From the NCBI GenBank assembly GCA_963817615.1, contig CAWFPH010000003.1, forward strand, positions 186,001-250,000: DNA of 64,000 bases. The letters run 5' to 3'. Position 1 is the stretch's first letter. The number at the start of each line of letters is the position of its first letter. The notes below the pieces were generated by a model. The model was not told where the DNA came from and made no database searches. It saw only the letters and a program-made list of their open reading frames with translations. Of the stretch, positions 43,250 through 52,272 are shown piece after piece. Both the position numbers and the translations under genes were made by a program. Source of the stretch: FEN-1219 sp963817615 (GTDB taxonomy: Bacteria; Pseudomonadota; Gammaproteobacteria; Steroidobacterales; Rariloculaceae).

Positions 43250-45826
43250 TCACGAACCTGAATTCTCGCGGAGCATGGACTCCAGCTTCTTCGTGGCCGT
43301 GATGTCGACCAGGGTGATCACGACCCCGTCGATCACGTTGTCGAGCCTGCGGTACGGCATGATGCGCACCGAGAACCACCGGCCATCGGTAGTGGAGACT
43401 TGCTTCTCGGAAAACGCCAACGTACGCAGGGTCTCGAGCGCATCGTCGCGCAGCGCCGGATATTGCAGGCTGGTGGTTAAGTCGCTGAAGGGTCGGCCGA
43501 CGTCGCTTTCCCGAACGTTCACGATCTTCGATACGCGATCGGTAAAACGTCTGACGTTCAGATCCCGGTCCAGGAACAAGATGGCGATCTCCGTGCTGTT
43601 GAGCAAGTTGTGCATGTCGCTCTGCGCGAGCGCGAGGTCATCGAGCTTGGTCTGAAGCTCGTTGTTGATCGTTTGCAGTTCCTCGTTCATCGACTGCATC
43701 TCTTCCTTTGAAGTCGTCAGTTCTTCGTTAGTCGACTGCAACTCTTCGTTGGTGGACTGCAACTCCTCGTTGGCCGCCTGCAATTCTTCCTTGGCCGCGC
43801 GCGACTCCTCGCGCGAGGCATGGATTTCCTCTCGCAGTGTTTGCAGCTCCGCCGCGTGAGACGCTTCCAGCACTGTCTTCGCAGTGCGCCGGCGGCGGCC
43901 GACCGACGCAACAGGCGCCACGTCACGGAACACGACCATCGTCATGCCTTGCAGCGCGGCAGGTTCGTGGAGCGCCTGCACCGTGACATCGACGATCTGC
44001 ACGCCGCCCGGCAGCTGCGTTTGCAGGCCGCGCAGCTGCAGGGGCTCGAGCTGCGAGTCGGCCTGTTTCAGCGCGGCGCCGAGGGGTGCGCGCAGACCTT
44101 CACGCACCATGGCGTGGAAGTTCCAGTTGGCCTTGCCGGCTGCAGGCTCGAGGTACTTCCCGGTATGCCCGCTGATGTAGACGATGTCGCCGTCGCTGTT
44201 GACCACTACGGCAGCAGGGGAATAGAGCTGGAGTAACACCGAGTCGGCCGCGGTCTGCAGGTTGTCGGCGACTCGTGTAGGAGTGGTGGGAGACGACACA
44301 TGAGGCTCCTTGATTTTCGCGAACAGCGGAGGGCGCGACTTCGCCGGGAACTCGGCACCAGGGCCGGCGCCATCCAAGCGTAGATAGAGCCGCAGCTTCG
44401 AGTCGATCGGGGCAAAAAGATCGTTGAACTTGCCTACGGTCTCCGCGGTCCCGAGCAACAGCACGCCCTCGGGGCGCAGGCAATAGTGAAATAGCGGTAT
44501 CAGCCGACGTTGCAGCGCCGGGTCGAAATAGATCAGCAGATTGCGGCAGGCGATCACGTCGAGCTTGGTGAAGGGCGGATCGAGCGTCACGTCGTGCTGG
44601 GCAAATAGCACCATGTCGCGAATGTCTTTGTTGATCCGGTAGTGGGTTCCATGGGCGCCGAAGAACCGTTCGAGCCGGTCCGCCGACACGTCGGTGTCGA
44701 TCGAGGCAGGGTAGTCGCCGCGGCGTGCAGTGGCGATGGCCTCGGGGCTCAGATCCGAGGCGAAAATCTGCAGTGTGAAGTCATGAGGTTGTGGCAACCG
44801 TTGCACGGTCTCCATGAAGACGATGCCGAGTGAATAGGCCTCCTCGCCGGTCGAGCAGCCGATCACCCAGGCGCGAAGCTTCCGCTGCGTGGTCCGACGC
44901 GCCAGCAGTTCGGGCAGCGCCACTTTCGCGAGGTGCTCCCAGACGGCGGCGTCGCGAAAGAAGCTGGTCACGCCGATCAGCAACTCGTTGAACAGTAGGT
45001 CGATCTCCTGCGGGTTCTGCCGCAGAAAGTCCACGTAGAGTGGCAACGTGGCGATTGTGTGAATCGCCATGCGCCGCCCGATCCGGCGCTGCAGAGTACT
45101 CAGTTTGTACTGCGAGAAGTCGTGTCCGGTTCGCTGCTGCAATAGCTCGAAGGCGACGTGCAGGGGCTCTGCCGCCGCTGCGGATTCCCCATCGTCTTTG
45201 GCGGTTAGGCCGGAGTCCGGCACCCGAGCGACATAGGCCAAGATGCGGCTCGGCAGCTCGGCAGGGGGCGCGACCATGTCGGCACAACCCGCGGCGATCG
45301 CACTTTGCGGCATCGCGTCGAACTGCGCAGTGTCGGGCTGTTGTACCAGCGTCAGGCCGCCCACCGCCTTGATGGCCTGCAACCCTAGCGTGCCGTCCGA
45401 TCCCATCCCTGAGAGAACCACCGCGATGGCGCGTTCGCCCCGAGCGCTGGCGAGGGACGAGAACAGGACATTGACCGGCAGCCGCATGCCGCGCGGCTGG
45501 GCGGGATGCTCCAGATTCAGCACGTCGTTGACCACGCTGAGTTCCGTATTGGGTGGGATCACGTACACGCAGTTGGGCTCGACGCGCATCTGCGTTTTGG
45601 CCTCACGCACCGGCATGGCGGTTACACGCTGCAGCAATTCCGCCAATAGGGCCTTTTGCGTGGGATCAAGATGCTGTACCACGACGTAGGCCAGGCCACT
45701 CTTGGGTGGGACCCGCCGAAAGAATTGCTCCAGTGCGTCCAGGCCTCCTGCCGAGGCGCCGATGCCCACGATGCGCGTCTCGAGCGCCGGAGCGTTGAGA
45801 GGGTTACGGGCAGTCGAAGAGTCCAT
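43250..45826 (-). CDS. CheB-CheR-PAS fusion protein (methylesterase/methyltransferase)
   Basis: An 858-residue signalling fusion. Residues about 15-195 form a CheB methylesterase with GIGASAGG (Ser25), VVQHLDP and GMGSDGT. Residues about 225-490 form a CheR methyltransferase with the SAM loop GCSTGEEAYSLG and ACRNLLIYF. A PAS-like region (530-630), a long coiled coil of repeated EELQSTNEELQSTNEEL type (640-735) and a final PAS domain follow. Relatives often end in a histidine kinase; this one stops after the PAS. It probably links receptor-type modification to an input sensed by PAS. No other chemotaxis genes are in the window. Confidence 0.9.
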   Translation of the reverse strand: MDSSTARNPLNAPALETRIVGIGASAGGLDALEQFFRRVPPKSGLAYVVVQHLDPTQKALLAELLQRVTAMPVREAKTQMRVEPNCVYVIPPNTELSVVNDVLNLEHPAQPRGMRLPVNVLFSSLASARGERAIAVVLSGMGSDGTLGLQAIKAVGGLTLVQQPDTAQFDAMPQSAIAAGCADMVAPPAELPSRILAYVARVPDSGLTAKDDGESAAAAEPLHVAFELLQQRTGHDFSQYKLSTLQRRIGRRMAIHTIATLPLYVDFLRQNPQEIDLLFNELLIGVTSFFRDAAVWEHLAKVALPELLARRTTQRKLRAWVIGCSTGEEAYSLGIVFMETVQRLPQPHDFTLQIFASDLSPEAIATARRGDYPASIDTDVSADRLERFFGAHGTHYRINKDIRDMVLFAQHDVTLDPPFTKLDVIACRNLLIYFDPALQRRLIPLFHYCLRPEGVLLLGTAETVGKFNDLFAPIDSKLRLYLRLDGAGPGAEFPAKSRPPLFAKIKEPHVSSPTTPTRVADNLQTAADSVLLQLYSPAAVVVNSDGDIVYISGHTGKYLEPAAGKANWNFHAMVREGLRAPLGAALKQADSQLEPLQLRGLQTQLPGGVQIVDVTVQALHEPAALQGMTMVVFRDVAPVASVGRRRRTAKTVLEASHAAELQTLREEIHASREESRAAKEELQAANEELQSTNEELQSTNEELTTSKEEMQSMNEELQTINNELQTKLDDLALAQSDMHNLLNSTEIAILFLDRDLNVRRFTDRVSKIVNVRESDVGRPFSDLTTSLQYPALRDDALETLRTLAFSEKQVSTTDGRWFSVRIMPYRRLDNVIDGVVITLVDITATKKLESMLRENSGS

Positions 45827-45910
45827 GCGGAAGCATGCCGTCAGCTAGGGTCGAGTTGCAGCCCTCGCCGTCGATCCACGGCGACCGGCGTCGCAGGACT
45901 TCGGCACAGG

Positions 45911-46519
45911 TCACGCCGCCAGAGATGGACCGAGATCCACGAAGACGATAAGCAACGACCCGCCGCTCGGAGTGACGCCGGCCACGACCCGCCACTGGCG
46001 CGAGACGGTTGCGCCGCCCCCGGACCTCACCTCGCAAGCGGCCCTGGAACCGTTTTCGCGCACGCGCTTCAGCAACTCCAGAAGGACGGGTCGGCTGCCA
46101 AGCGCCAGGAAACTGTCGATACGGCGACCGCGCAATTCGTCTTGCTTGACTCCGAACAGGTCGGCAGCGGCAAGATTTCCTTCAATAATGTCGCCTTCAC
46201 TGCCGACGTTGAAGTATCCCGCGGGTGCGAATTGGTAGAGACCCTCGTAACGGGCGAAGTCTTCGGCAAGCTCGTGCCGAGTCGTTTCCATCTGCTCATG
46301 CTGCAAATCCAGCTCCACCTGGTGGACCTGCAACTCATGCAGCAACTTGAGCGCGTCGTCCGCGGTCTCGGGTTGGCTGGCCAGCCTATGGAGCAGGCTC
46401 AGGGCGCTCGCATTGATCGGCATGCCGCCGCTCGGCGGAGCGCTACCCTTCCTGAGCCGGGTCTCAGCATCGACGCGCAGGTTCAAACGCTTGTCGGATT
46501 CGGCGTTAGGTTCGGACAT
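45911..46519 (-). CDS. PAS-domain protein with coiled coil
   Basis: A 202-residue cytoplasmic protein. A helical stretch (LKLLHELQVHQVELDLQHEQME) precedes a PAS domain that reads YQFAPAGYFNVGSEGDIIEGNLAAADLFGVKQDELRGRRIDSF. No output domain is present, so it likely works with another protein such as the CheB-CheR fusion, 84 bp downstream. The ATG at 46519 has GGAGG four bases upstream; an ATG at 46534 is possible. Confidence 0.8.
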   Translation of the reverse strand: MSEPNAESDKRLNLRVDAETRLRKGSAPPSGGMPINASALSLLHRLASQPETADDALKLLHELQVHQVELDLQHEQMETTRHELAEDFARYEGLYQFAPAGYFNVGSEGDIIEGNLAAADLFGVKQDELRGRRIDSFLALGSRPVLLELLKRVRENGSRAACEVRSGGGATVSRQWRVVAGVTPSGGSLLIVFVDLGPSLAA

Positions 46520-46576
46520 CCAGCCTCCAGTCATTTTCGCTACGGCCTCAGACGCCGCTATATCTTCGGGCCCGAC

Positions 46577-47371
46577 TCACGTCTCGTCGCGCCGAGGCGG
46601 GGACAAACGCAGGTATTCCCGGCTGACCACCGCATAGCACTCGCATGCGTGCTGCTCGAGGGCCGGCCGGTCCCGCACCTCGATATGGCCGCGCCCGTAT
46701 GCGATCAGACCTGCCCTTTGCAAGTATGTTGCCGCCTCGGTGACGCCCTCGCGACGTACGCCCAATAGCTCAGAGAGTGTGCTCTGCGTCAGATACACCT
46801 CGTTGTGAGGCAGTCGGTCGAGGCTGTGTAGCAGCCAGCTGCTCAGCCGCTGCAACACGCTGTGGCGTCTATTGCACACCACAGTCTGCGCGATCTGCCC
46901 GATCAGCGCCTGGACGGCACGCAGCACCACCTGCTGCAAGGCACCGCCGCGCTCAAATTCCTTCAACAGGCAATCTGCCCGCGCCCGGTAGGCGTGACCG
47001 GCGCTCAGCACCACCGCTCGGCGGAGCGGTCCCTTGGTCAGCAGCCGGTCGAGGAACACGGATACTCCGACCAGACCCTCGTTGCCGGTCAGCGCAATGC
47101 CCATCGAGGCGCCGTCTTCCACCGGGGTGCGCATGGAAACGATGCCCGAGGTCGGGAAAAATGCGTGGGTTACGGGCTCGCCGGATTCAAAAAGGACTCG
47201 ACCGACAGGCAGTGCAACCAATTCCAGATGCGGTCGCAGCCTCCGATAGTCCACCTCGGGCAGCGCCGCAAGCACGACATTCTCTGCCGGCGTCGGAGGC
47301 GCCGCTACCGCAGGCGCGGCATTCACGCCGCGTCTTTGAACCGCACTGTGAAGGACGAATGCTCGATCCAT
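46577..47371 (-). CDS. Crp/Fnr family transcriptional regulator
   Basis: A 264-residue regulator, fourth paralogue. The effector domain contains FFPTSGIVSMRTPVEDGASMGIALTGNEG; the winged helix has TQSTLSELLGVRREGVTEAATYLQ. It keeps the family segment QIAQTVVCNRRHSVLQRLSSWLL. The iron-sulfur cysteine pattern of FNR is absent. The N-terminal 30 residues are Ala/Pro-rich and weakly conserved, so the true start may be a little further in. It lies 57 bp before the PAS gene on the same strand. Confidence 0.88.
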   Translation of the reverse strand: MDRAFVLHSAVQRRGVNAAPAVAAPPTPAENVVLAALPEVDYRRLRPHLELVALPVGRVLFESGEPVTHAFFPTSGIVSMRTPVEDGASMGIALTGNEGLVGVSVFLDRLLTKGPLRRAVVLSAGHAYRARADCLLKEFERGGALQQVVLRAVQALIGQIAQTVVCNRRHSVLQRLSSWLLHSLDRLPHNEVYLTQSTLSELLGVRREGVTEAATYLQRAGLIAYGRGHIEVRDRPALEQHACECYAVVSREYLRLSPPRRDET

Positions 47372-47477
47372 TTGTTCGAGACGGCATTCCCAGTCAGGCT
47401 CAATATAGCAGCCTGCCACCGGATGGACCCCTGCCGACGATGTGACCGAAGCAAATTCCGGCGAGGGCGCTACCCTA

Positions 47478-47753
47478 TTATTTCTCGCCCAGCTTCCCGG
47501 AAGCCTGCGAATACCCGGCACGCACCGCGGCGACTGGGATGCTGCAGGCCTGGAGAAAGTCGACGAGCTCCGCAGTCCCGAAAATATCGGCGTCGTATTC
47601 GACGAACAGCCGACCCCTGTTGCCCCACCATTTGGCATCCGCGACGCCGTGCTTGGCGAGCAGACGACTGATCAACCAAGCACATTCGGGCTCCGGCAAC
47701 TGTTGCCGCAACTCGATCTCCGAGGTCCTAAGATTCCAGACACAATCGAGCAC
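47478..47753 (-). CDS. small protein with ferredoxin-like/HMA-like fold, unknown function
   Basis: A 91-residue cytoplasmic protein. The order LISRLLAKHGVADAKWW, then GRLFVEYDADIFGTAELVDFL, then CSIPVAAVRAGYS resembles a heavy-metal-associated domain without the CxxC metal site. GGAGGTGGATC stands directly before a GTG start at 47753, a strong sign that the gene is real. It lies between the sortase substrate and a Crp gene. Function unknown. Confidence 0.6.
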   Translation of the reverse strand: MLDCVWNLRTSEIELRQQLPEPECAWLISRLLAKHGVADAKWWGNRGRLFVEYDADIFGTAELVDFLQACSIPVAAVRAGYSQASGKLGEK

Positions 47754-47923
47754 GATCCACCTCCGGTCTGGGATTCGCCGGCAGATTTTCCATACGGCTC
47801 ATTGATCGTCTGTGCGCCAACCCACCGACGCTCCAGGGCATCGTCGTCCGACGGCTCGAGGCGCCGCACTCGCCACGTCCCGGATGACGGTAGCCGAAGC
47901 TCGATCACCCACGACGACTGGCT

Positions 47924-48592
47924 TTATATGCCCCCGGCAAGAAATCGGCGCTTGATCCAGAGACTCAGCCCGCACAACAGAGACACGAGCCCTCCCAGCG
48001 CCAGCAGCGGCAGCGGGCCGGCCGTGCTCGGGAGCCGCTGTGCCGCTCCTGCTGGAGCGCGATCAGCTTGAGCCAGCTGGGCCGTCGCCGGCTGTGCAGG
48101 TTCCCGCACGATCTGCGCTACTTGCTCGGGCGGAGCACCCGGCTCGAGAGCCACGCCGTACATTCCTTCGGGCACATACAAGTTCAACTGTTGACCCCTG
48201 CTCAGTTCGGAGAACCGATAGTCGTGACCGTCGATCGAGATCCGTTGGGTCAGCGCTGGCATCAATGTGAGCTGTTCCATCGATCTGCCCCGGCGGTCCT
48301 TGAACTCCAACGTGACCGAGCCGTCGCGATTGCTCCGCACGAAATCGGCGCCGAAGCGGGCCCATTTCTTCCCTTCGGAGGTCACGACTTCCTGGCAGCC
48401 CTCGGCGAGCCGCGGGTACTGCGCGAGCAGGTCTTTGTTCCATTCCACTGCGGCACAGCTGGCCGCCTGAACATCCGGCTGCAGGTTTCTCGTCTCGAGC
48501 TGCTGCTGAGCAGCTGCGCCGGTTGCACAAATGACGCCGATCAGCGTCGCCGCTAACCGGACCCCAGACGTTTCACTCGTTTTCATCGTCAT
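47924..48592 (-). CDS. LPxTG-type sortase substrate, surface or periplasmic protein
   Basis: A 222-residue exported protein. It has a signal peptide (cleavage near GAAA), a mature domain of about 120 residues with two cysteines and no recognised fold, a Gln/Ala-rich linker, and then LPSTAG at about residues 187-192, a hydrophobic helix and an Arg/Lys tail (WIKRR). That tripartite tail is the classic sortase sorting signal, rare in Gram-negative bacteria. A sortase is encoded 62 bp upstream in the same direction, so the pair is dedicated. GAGGAG precedes the ATG at 48592. Confidence 0.85.
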   Translation of the reverse strand: MTMKTSETSGVRLAATLIGVICATGAAAQQQLETRNLQPDVQAASCAAVEWNKDLLAQYPRLAEGCQEVVTSEGKKWARFGADFVRSNRDGSVTLEFKDRRGRSMEQLTLMPALTQRISIDGHDYRFSELSRGQQLNLYVPEGMYGVALEPGAPPEQVAQIVREPAQPATAQLAQADRAPAGAAQRLPSTAGPLPLLALGGLVSLLCGLSLWIKRRFLAGGI

Positions 48593-48654
48593 TGCATTGC
48601 TCCTCAACAATAGGTACTTCGGTGGTGTTTCTTCGTCACGTGACCAGACGTTGC

Positions 48655-49347
48655 TTACGTCCGGTCCTCTACCGCCACGGCCCGCACGATGTAGCGCTGC
48701 GGAGCGCTACCAACGAAGTAGAACGGATAGCAGGTCACGAGGGTGATGGCGGGCAGGTCTGTCTCGTGCAGCGGCCAGAGATCGGTCGGCTCCACGATGG
48801 TAAGCGCGGTGACTCGATACTCTCGTCGGCGCGACAGGCTTTCGAGCTCCACGACATCTCCGACGACTACGCCCTGCAGCGCGCGAAAATATCCGTCCCG
48901 ATGAGCGGCAATTGCGATGTTCCCGTCGCTATCCGGGAGCGCGGTCCCCGCGACCAATCCGGCGCCGCGGTTGAGGTTTCGCTCGGTCGCAGCGGCGTAG
49001 ACGGGCACCTCGAGCCCGACACGACGAATGCGCAGCAGCGCGGCAGGTAGTAGCTGCGCCGAGCCGCCGGACGCGCTCGCGAGAGCTGCGTACGCCCGCC
49101 TGCGGCTTGCCGACCACAGCGTTTGATCGGGCGCGCGATTCGCCGCGAGAGATTCGCGGCTGCTCGGATCGGCGTCGCGCATGACGGAACCTGCGATGCT
49201 TATCGACGAGCGTGCCTGCGTGAACGTCGAGATCGCCTGCCGGCGCTCGAGCTCGCCGTAGGTTCGCGCGCCGAAATAGAGCGCGATCAAAGCAATTCCG
49301 AGAGCCCAGCAGGCCGTCTCCAGCGTTAAAGTGGTTGATCTAGTCAC
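48655..49347 (-). CDS. sortase, probably class D-like
   Basis: A 230-residue membrane-anchored transpeptidase. An N-terminal membrane helix (residues 10-30) is followed by the sortase core. The catalytic histidine is in AAHRDGYF, the cysteine in TLVTCYPF (the TLxTC motif) and the arginine in QRYIVRAV. It would join its substrate, probably the LPSTAG protein encoded next, to an amino group. It starts with GTG at 49347 without an obvious ribosome site. A strong RNA-like structure lies in its 5' leader. Gram-negative class D sortases with one substrate are known but uncommon. Confidence 0.9.
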   Translation of the reverse strand: MTRSTTLTLETACWALGIALIALYFGARTYGELERRQAISTFTQARSSISIAGSVMRDADPSSRESLAANRAPDQTLWSASRRRAYAALASASGGSAQLLPAALLRIRRVGLEVPVYAAATERNLNRGAGLVAGTALPDSDGNIAIAAHRDGYFRALQGVVVGDVVELESLSRRREYRVTALTIVEPTDLWPLHETDLPAITLVTCYPFYFVGSAPQRYIVRAVAVEDRT

Positions 49348-49705
49348 GACCGTGTAAGCGTTCGCGCGTTAGGAACAAGCGCTTGGCGTTTGCCGGTTCC
49401 CGCTAAAGGGCTCGGGACCCAGCAGCCGAGGCCCGCCAAGAAAGCCAAGCGGCGACGTCCGTACACCCCCTCTGTTTGTAACAAAATGCACTCTACGCGC
49501 GGCTTGCAACCTCCTCTGTACGCTGCCGCACGTAGATGCGGTGGGCGGGCGGAACGATCGAATCCGCTTCGCCGTTCGACGCCAGCAGCAAGAAGTGGCG
49601 GCAAGCCGATGAGCTGACCGCGGCGGCAGCACTCATGTCGGCGTGCCGCGCCACCGCGCTCGCAAGCACGATGGACGATCGACCGAAATACGCAGGCCGC
49701 TATCG
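49348..49705. other. intergenic leader region upstream of sortase
   Basis: This 358-bp gap lies between the sortase start and the ATPase gamma stop. It holds the structured element at 49380-49451. No coding frame here looks genuine. Confidence 0.45.
49380..49451 (-). ncRNA. candidate structured 5' leader RNA for the sortase gene
   Basis: On the minus strand, CGCTTGGC and GCCAAGCG (49444-49451 and 49380-49387) close an eight-pair outer stem. Inside, CTCGG/CCGAG (49426-49430 and 49411-49415) with flanking G-C pairs form a second hairpin, leaving purine-rich internal loops. It begins about 33 nt before the sortase GTG. The shape is riboswitch-like, but I cannot match it to a known class. Alternative: a chance GC-rich fold. 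Confidence 0.35.
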
Positions 49706-50596
49706 CTACCGCCGGCCGATCAGCGCCTCGAAGCCGGCGATCACATCGAACAGTTCCTCGTCGATGCCGCTCTGGCGCAGGCGACGGAACGAGCCCCGGA
49801 GATCCTCGAGCAACTCGTCGATGTTTCTATCGGCCCGTTCCATCGCCGCCAGCCGGCTCGCGTTCTCGCTGGCGAGGGATTCGGCGCACGCCCGGTAGAG
49901 CGAGATGAAAAGGTATTCTCGGATGAGTGCACGCAGAGTCGTCGTGCCGCCGCTCATGACCTCGGGCAAGTTCGGGCTCGGCCACGGGCTTGCAGCCAGA
50001 TCCTGTCGCCATTGCGCGTCGAGCGGCAACAACCGCTGAGTGACCGGCTCGTAGAGCGCTCCGGACCGCGGCCGGTTGTGGAAAACGTAAACACGCACAT
50101 CCTGGTCGTGGACACGATGCGCTTCGATTTCGATTTGAATCTGCGCGACCAGCGGAGTGATACCCTCGACGGAGCCCGGCACGACGAAGAGGTCCATCAA
50201 CGGGAGGCCCGCATCCGCCAGACGCGCGTGAACGCGCTCCCCGACGGCCCAGACTTGGGGCATGCCGGACAACGCCGCCAGCGCCTGAATCGCATGCTCC
50301 GCAACCACGTCGTTGAACTGGCCCACCAGCCCTTGGTCGGAACCGAATACGACCGCACCGATCGCACGACTGCCGGCTCGGCGTTTGCGCGTCGGCGTTT
50401 TCGCCGCCGGCTGGCTTCGCCGAAAGCAGACGCCCAACCCGAGCTCCACGGTCCGGTAGTAGTCGGTCAATGCGCGCACGGACTTCTCGTATTGCCCGAC
50501 ACTCGAGGCGGCCAAGGCTTTCATCGTGCGAACGACCGATTGGAGGTCTTCGGCGCCCTGGATCTTTTGCCTCAGGCTTGCCGTGGTGTCGCTCAT
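49706..50596 (-). CDS. atpG: N-type ATPase subunit gamma
   Basis: A 296-residue F1 gamma subunit. N- and C-terminal helices form the central shaft: LRQKIQGAEDLQSVVRTMKALAASSVGQYE at the start, and RNIDELLEDLRGSFRRLRQSGIDEELFDVI toward the end. It is the last gene in the atpDCQRBEFAG order and overlaps atpA by ATGA. Weak similarity to ordinary gamma subunits in the middle domain is typical for the N-type. It rotates with the c ring and epsilon. No terminator signature was found after the stop. Confidence 0.92.
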   Translation of the reverse strand: MSDTTASLRQKIQGAEDLQSVVRTMKALAASSVGQYEKSVRALTDYYRTVELGLGVCFRRSQPAAKTPTRKRRAGSRAIGAVVFGSDQGLVGQFNDVVAEHAIQALAALSGMPQVWAVGERVHARLADAGLPLMDLFVVPGSVEGITPLVAQIQIEIEAHRVHDQDVRVYVFHNRPRSGALYEPVTQRLLPLDAQWRQDLAASPWPSPNLPEVMSGGTTTLRALIREYLFISLYRACAESLASENASRLAAMERADRNIDELLEDLRGSFRRLRQSGIDEELFDVIAGFEALIGRR

Positions 50597-52272
50597 AGCT
50601 TCTGTTCGGTCTCTGGCTTGGCCTGTGACTCGGCTCCAGGCTCGGGCTTCGGCTCGGCGTCCGGCCTCGTGTCCGTCTTAGACTCGCCATCGTGCTTGGA
50701 CGCGGACCCGCCGTCGGCTTTCGATTCGTCCTCGGCCGCCGGCTTGGCCTGGAAGGGCGCGAGCGCCCGGCGGGCGATTTCGATAATGGCTTGCCGGTCC
50801 TCGGCGCTCAGTTTGTCGGCGGTCGCGAATCGCGCGCGCGCAGCCTCGGGAATCTTCGCCGCTGCCTCATGCACCGCGCGAGCGGCGTCCCCCATCCGCT
50901 CGAGCGGCACCGGGTCGAACAAGTTCGCGGTCAACGCCAGAAGCACCGCGATTTGTTCAGGCACGGACACCGGAGCGAACTCGGTCTGCTTCAGGCACGC
51001 ACGGATTCTCCGTCCGTGCTCGACGGTCTTGCGCGTGTCTTCATCCAACCGCGCACCGAATCTGGCGAAGGTCTCGAGCTCTTCGAATTGCGCGTAGGCG
51101 AGCTTGAGGTCACCCGCCACGGCGCGATACGCCGCCTGTTGCGCTTTGCCCCCAACGCGCGAAACCGATTTGCCGACATCGACAGCGGGCAGCACGCCCA
51201 ATTCGAAGAGCGCAGGCGAGAGGTAGATTTGCCCGTCCGTTATGGAAATCAGGTTGGTCGGGATGTAGGCGGAAATGTTTTGCGCCTCGGTCTCGATGAT
51301 GGGCAAAGCGGTGAGCGAACCGCCTCCGCGCTCCGTACCCAAATGCGTGGCACGCTCGAGTAGGCGCGAGTGGATGTAGAAGATGTCGCCGGGAAAGGCC
51401 TCGCGACCGGGCGGACGTCGCAGCAACAGCGAAAGCTCGCGGTAGGCGCGAGCATGATGGGTCAGGTCGTCGTAAACGATCAGCACGTCGCGGCCCGCGT
51501 CCATGAAATACTCGGCGATACTGGTCGCGGCGTACGGAGCGATGTAGGCGAGACCGGGCGGTTGATTTCCCTCGGTCACGACCACGACCGTGTAATCCAT
51601 GGCACCTTTGTCGCGCAGGTTGGCTACGGCCTTCGCCACGGCGGCAGCGCGCTGGCCGATGGCACAATAGACGCAGACGACGTCCTCCCCCCGCTGGTTC
51701 AGGATGGTGTCGAGCGCGATCGCGGTCTTGCCCGTCTGGCGGTCGCCCAGAATCAACTCTCGCTGGCCGCGCCCGATGGGAATGAGCGCATCGACGACCA
51801 TGACACCGGTTTGGAGAGGCACGGTGACGGGCGCACGGTCCATGATTGGCGCAGCGGGGCGCTCGATGGGCAGACGCTGGCTGGTCGCCAACGGTCCGTT
51901 GCCGTCGAGTGGTCGGCCGAGCGGGTCGATGACGCGTCCCAGCAAGCCATCGCCCACCGCCACGTCCATGACCCGCCCGGTCCGCTGGACTTCGTCGCCG
52001 GCGTGCAGGTCCTGGTACTCGCCTAGCAACACCACGCCGATTTCATCCTCGTCCACGTTGAACGCGATGCCGAAGACGCCGCCCGGGAATTCGAGAAGCT
52101 CATCGAAGCCAACGCCCGGAAGGCCCGAGACGTTGGCGATCCCGTTGGAGACGTTCGCAATCGCGCCTACTTCGCGCGCCGTCAGTTGCGGAGTGAACTC
52201 GCCCCGTACGCGGCCTATTGCGGCGAACGCGCGGTCGAAGACAGTCTGCAGACTTTCGGGCGCGGTCGTCAT
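50593..52272 (-). CDS. atpA: N-type ATPase subunit alpha with charged C-terminal tail
   Basis: A 559-residue F1 alpha subunit, non-catalytic nucleotide site GDRQTGKTA intact. The N-terminal beta-barrel and DELSA-type helical end are present. Residues 514-559 form a 46-residue tail made almost only of Glu, Lys, Asp, Ala, Ser and Pro, which ordinary alpha subunits (about 510 residues) lack. The tail may interact with the peripheral stalk or be disordered. It overlaps the b-subunit and gamma genes by four bases each. Confidence 0.93.
   Translation of the reverse strand: MTTAPESLQTVFDRAFAAIGRVRGEFTPQLTAREVGAIANVSNGIANVSGLPGVGFDELLEFPGGVFGIAFNVDEDEIGVVLLGEYQDLHAGDEVQRTGRVMDVAVGDGLLGRVIDPLGRPLDGNGPLATSQRLPIERPAAPIMDRAPVTVPLQTGVMVVDALIPIGRGQRELILGDRQTGKTAIALDTILNQRGEDVVCVYCAIGQRAAAVAKAVANLRDKGAMDYTVVVVTEGNQPPGLAYIAPYAATSIAEYFMDAGRDVLIVYDDLTHHARAYRELSLLLRRPPGREAFPGDIFYIHSRLLERATHLGTERGGGSLTALPIIETEAQNISAYIPTNLISITDGQIYLSPALFELGVLPAVDVGKSVSRVGGKAQQAAYRAVAGDLKLAYAQFEELETFARFGARLDEDTRKTVEHGRRIRACLKQTEFAPVSVPEQIAVLLALTANLFDPVPLERMGDAARAVHEAAAKIPEAARARFATADKLSAEDRQAIIEIARRALAPFQAKPAAEDESKADGGSASKHDGESKTDTRPDAEPKPEPGAESQAKPETEQKL

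Noticed and set aside
47672..47908. Additional small minus-strand gene upstream of the 91-residue protein
   Set aside because: It overlaps the better-supported small gene, has no good ribosome site, and its second half is Ser/Gly-rich shadow sequence.
49380..49451. Assignment of the sortase leader to a cyclic di-GMP or cyclic di-AMP riboswitch
   Set aside because: The conserved loop sequences of those classes are not present; reported only as an unclassified structured element.
49643..51097. Long plus-strand frame opposite atpG and atpA
   Set aside because: Antisense to strongly conserved ATPase subunits; no ribosome site or domain.
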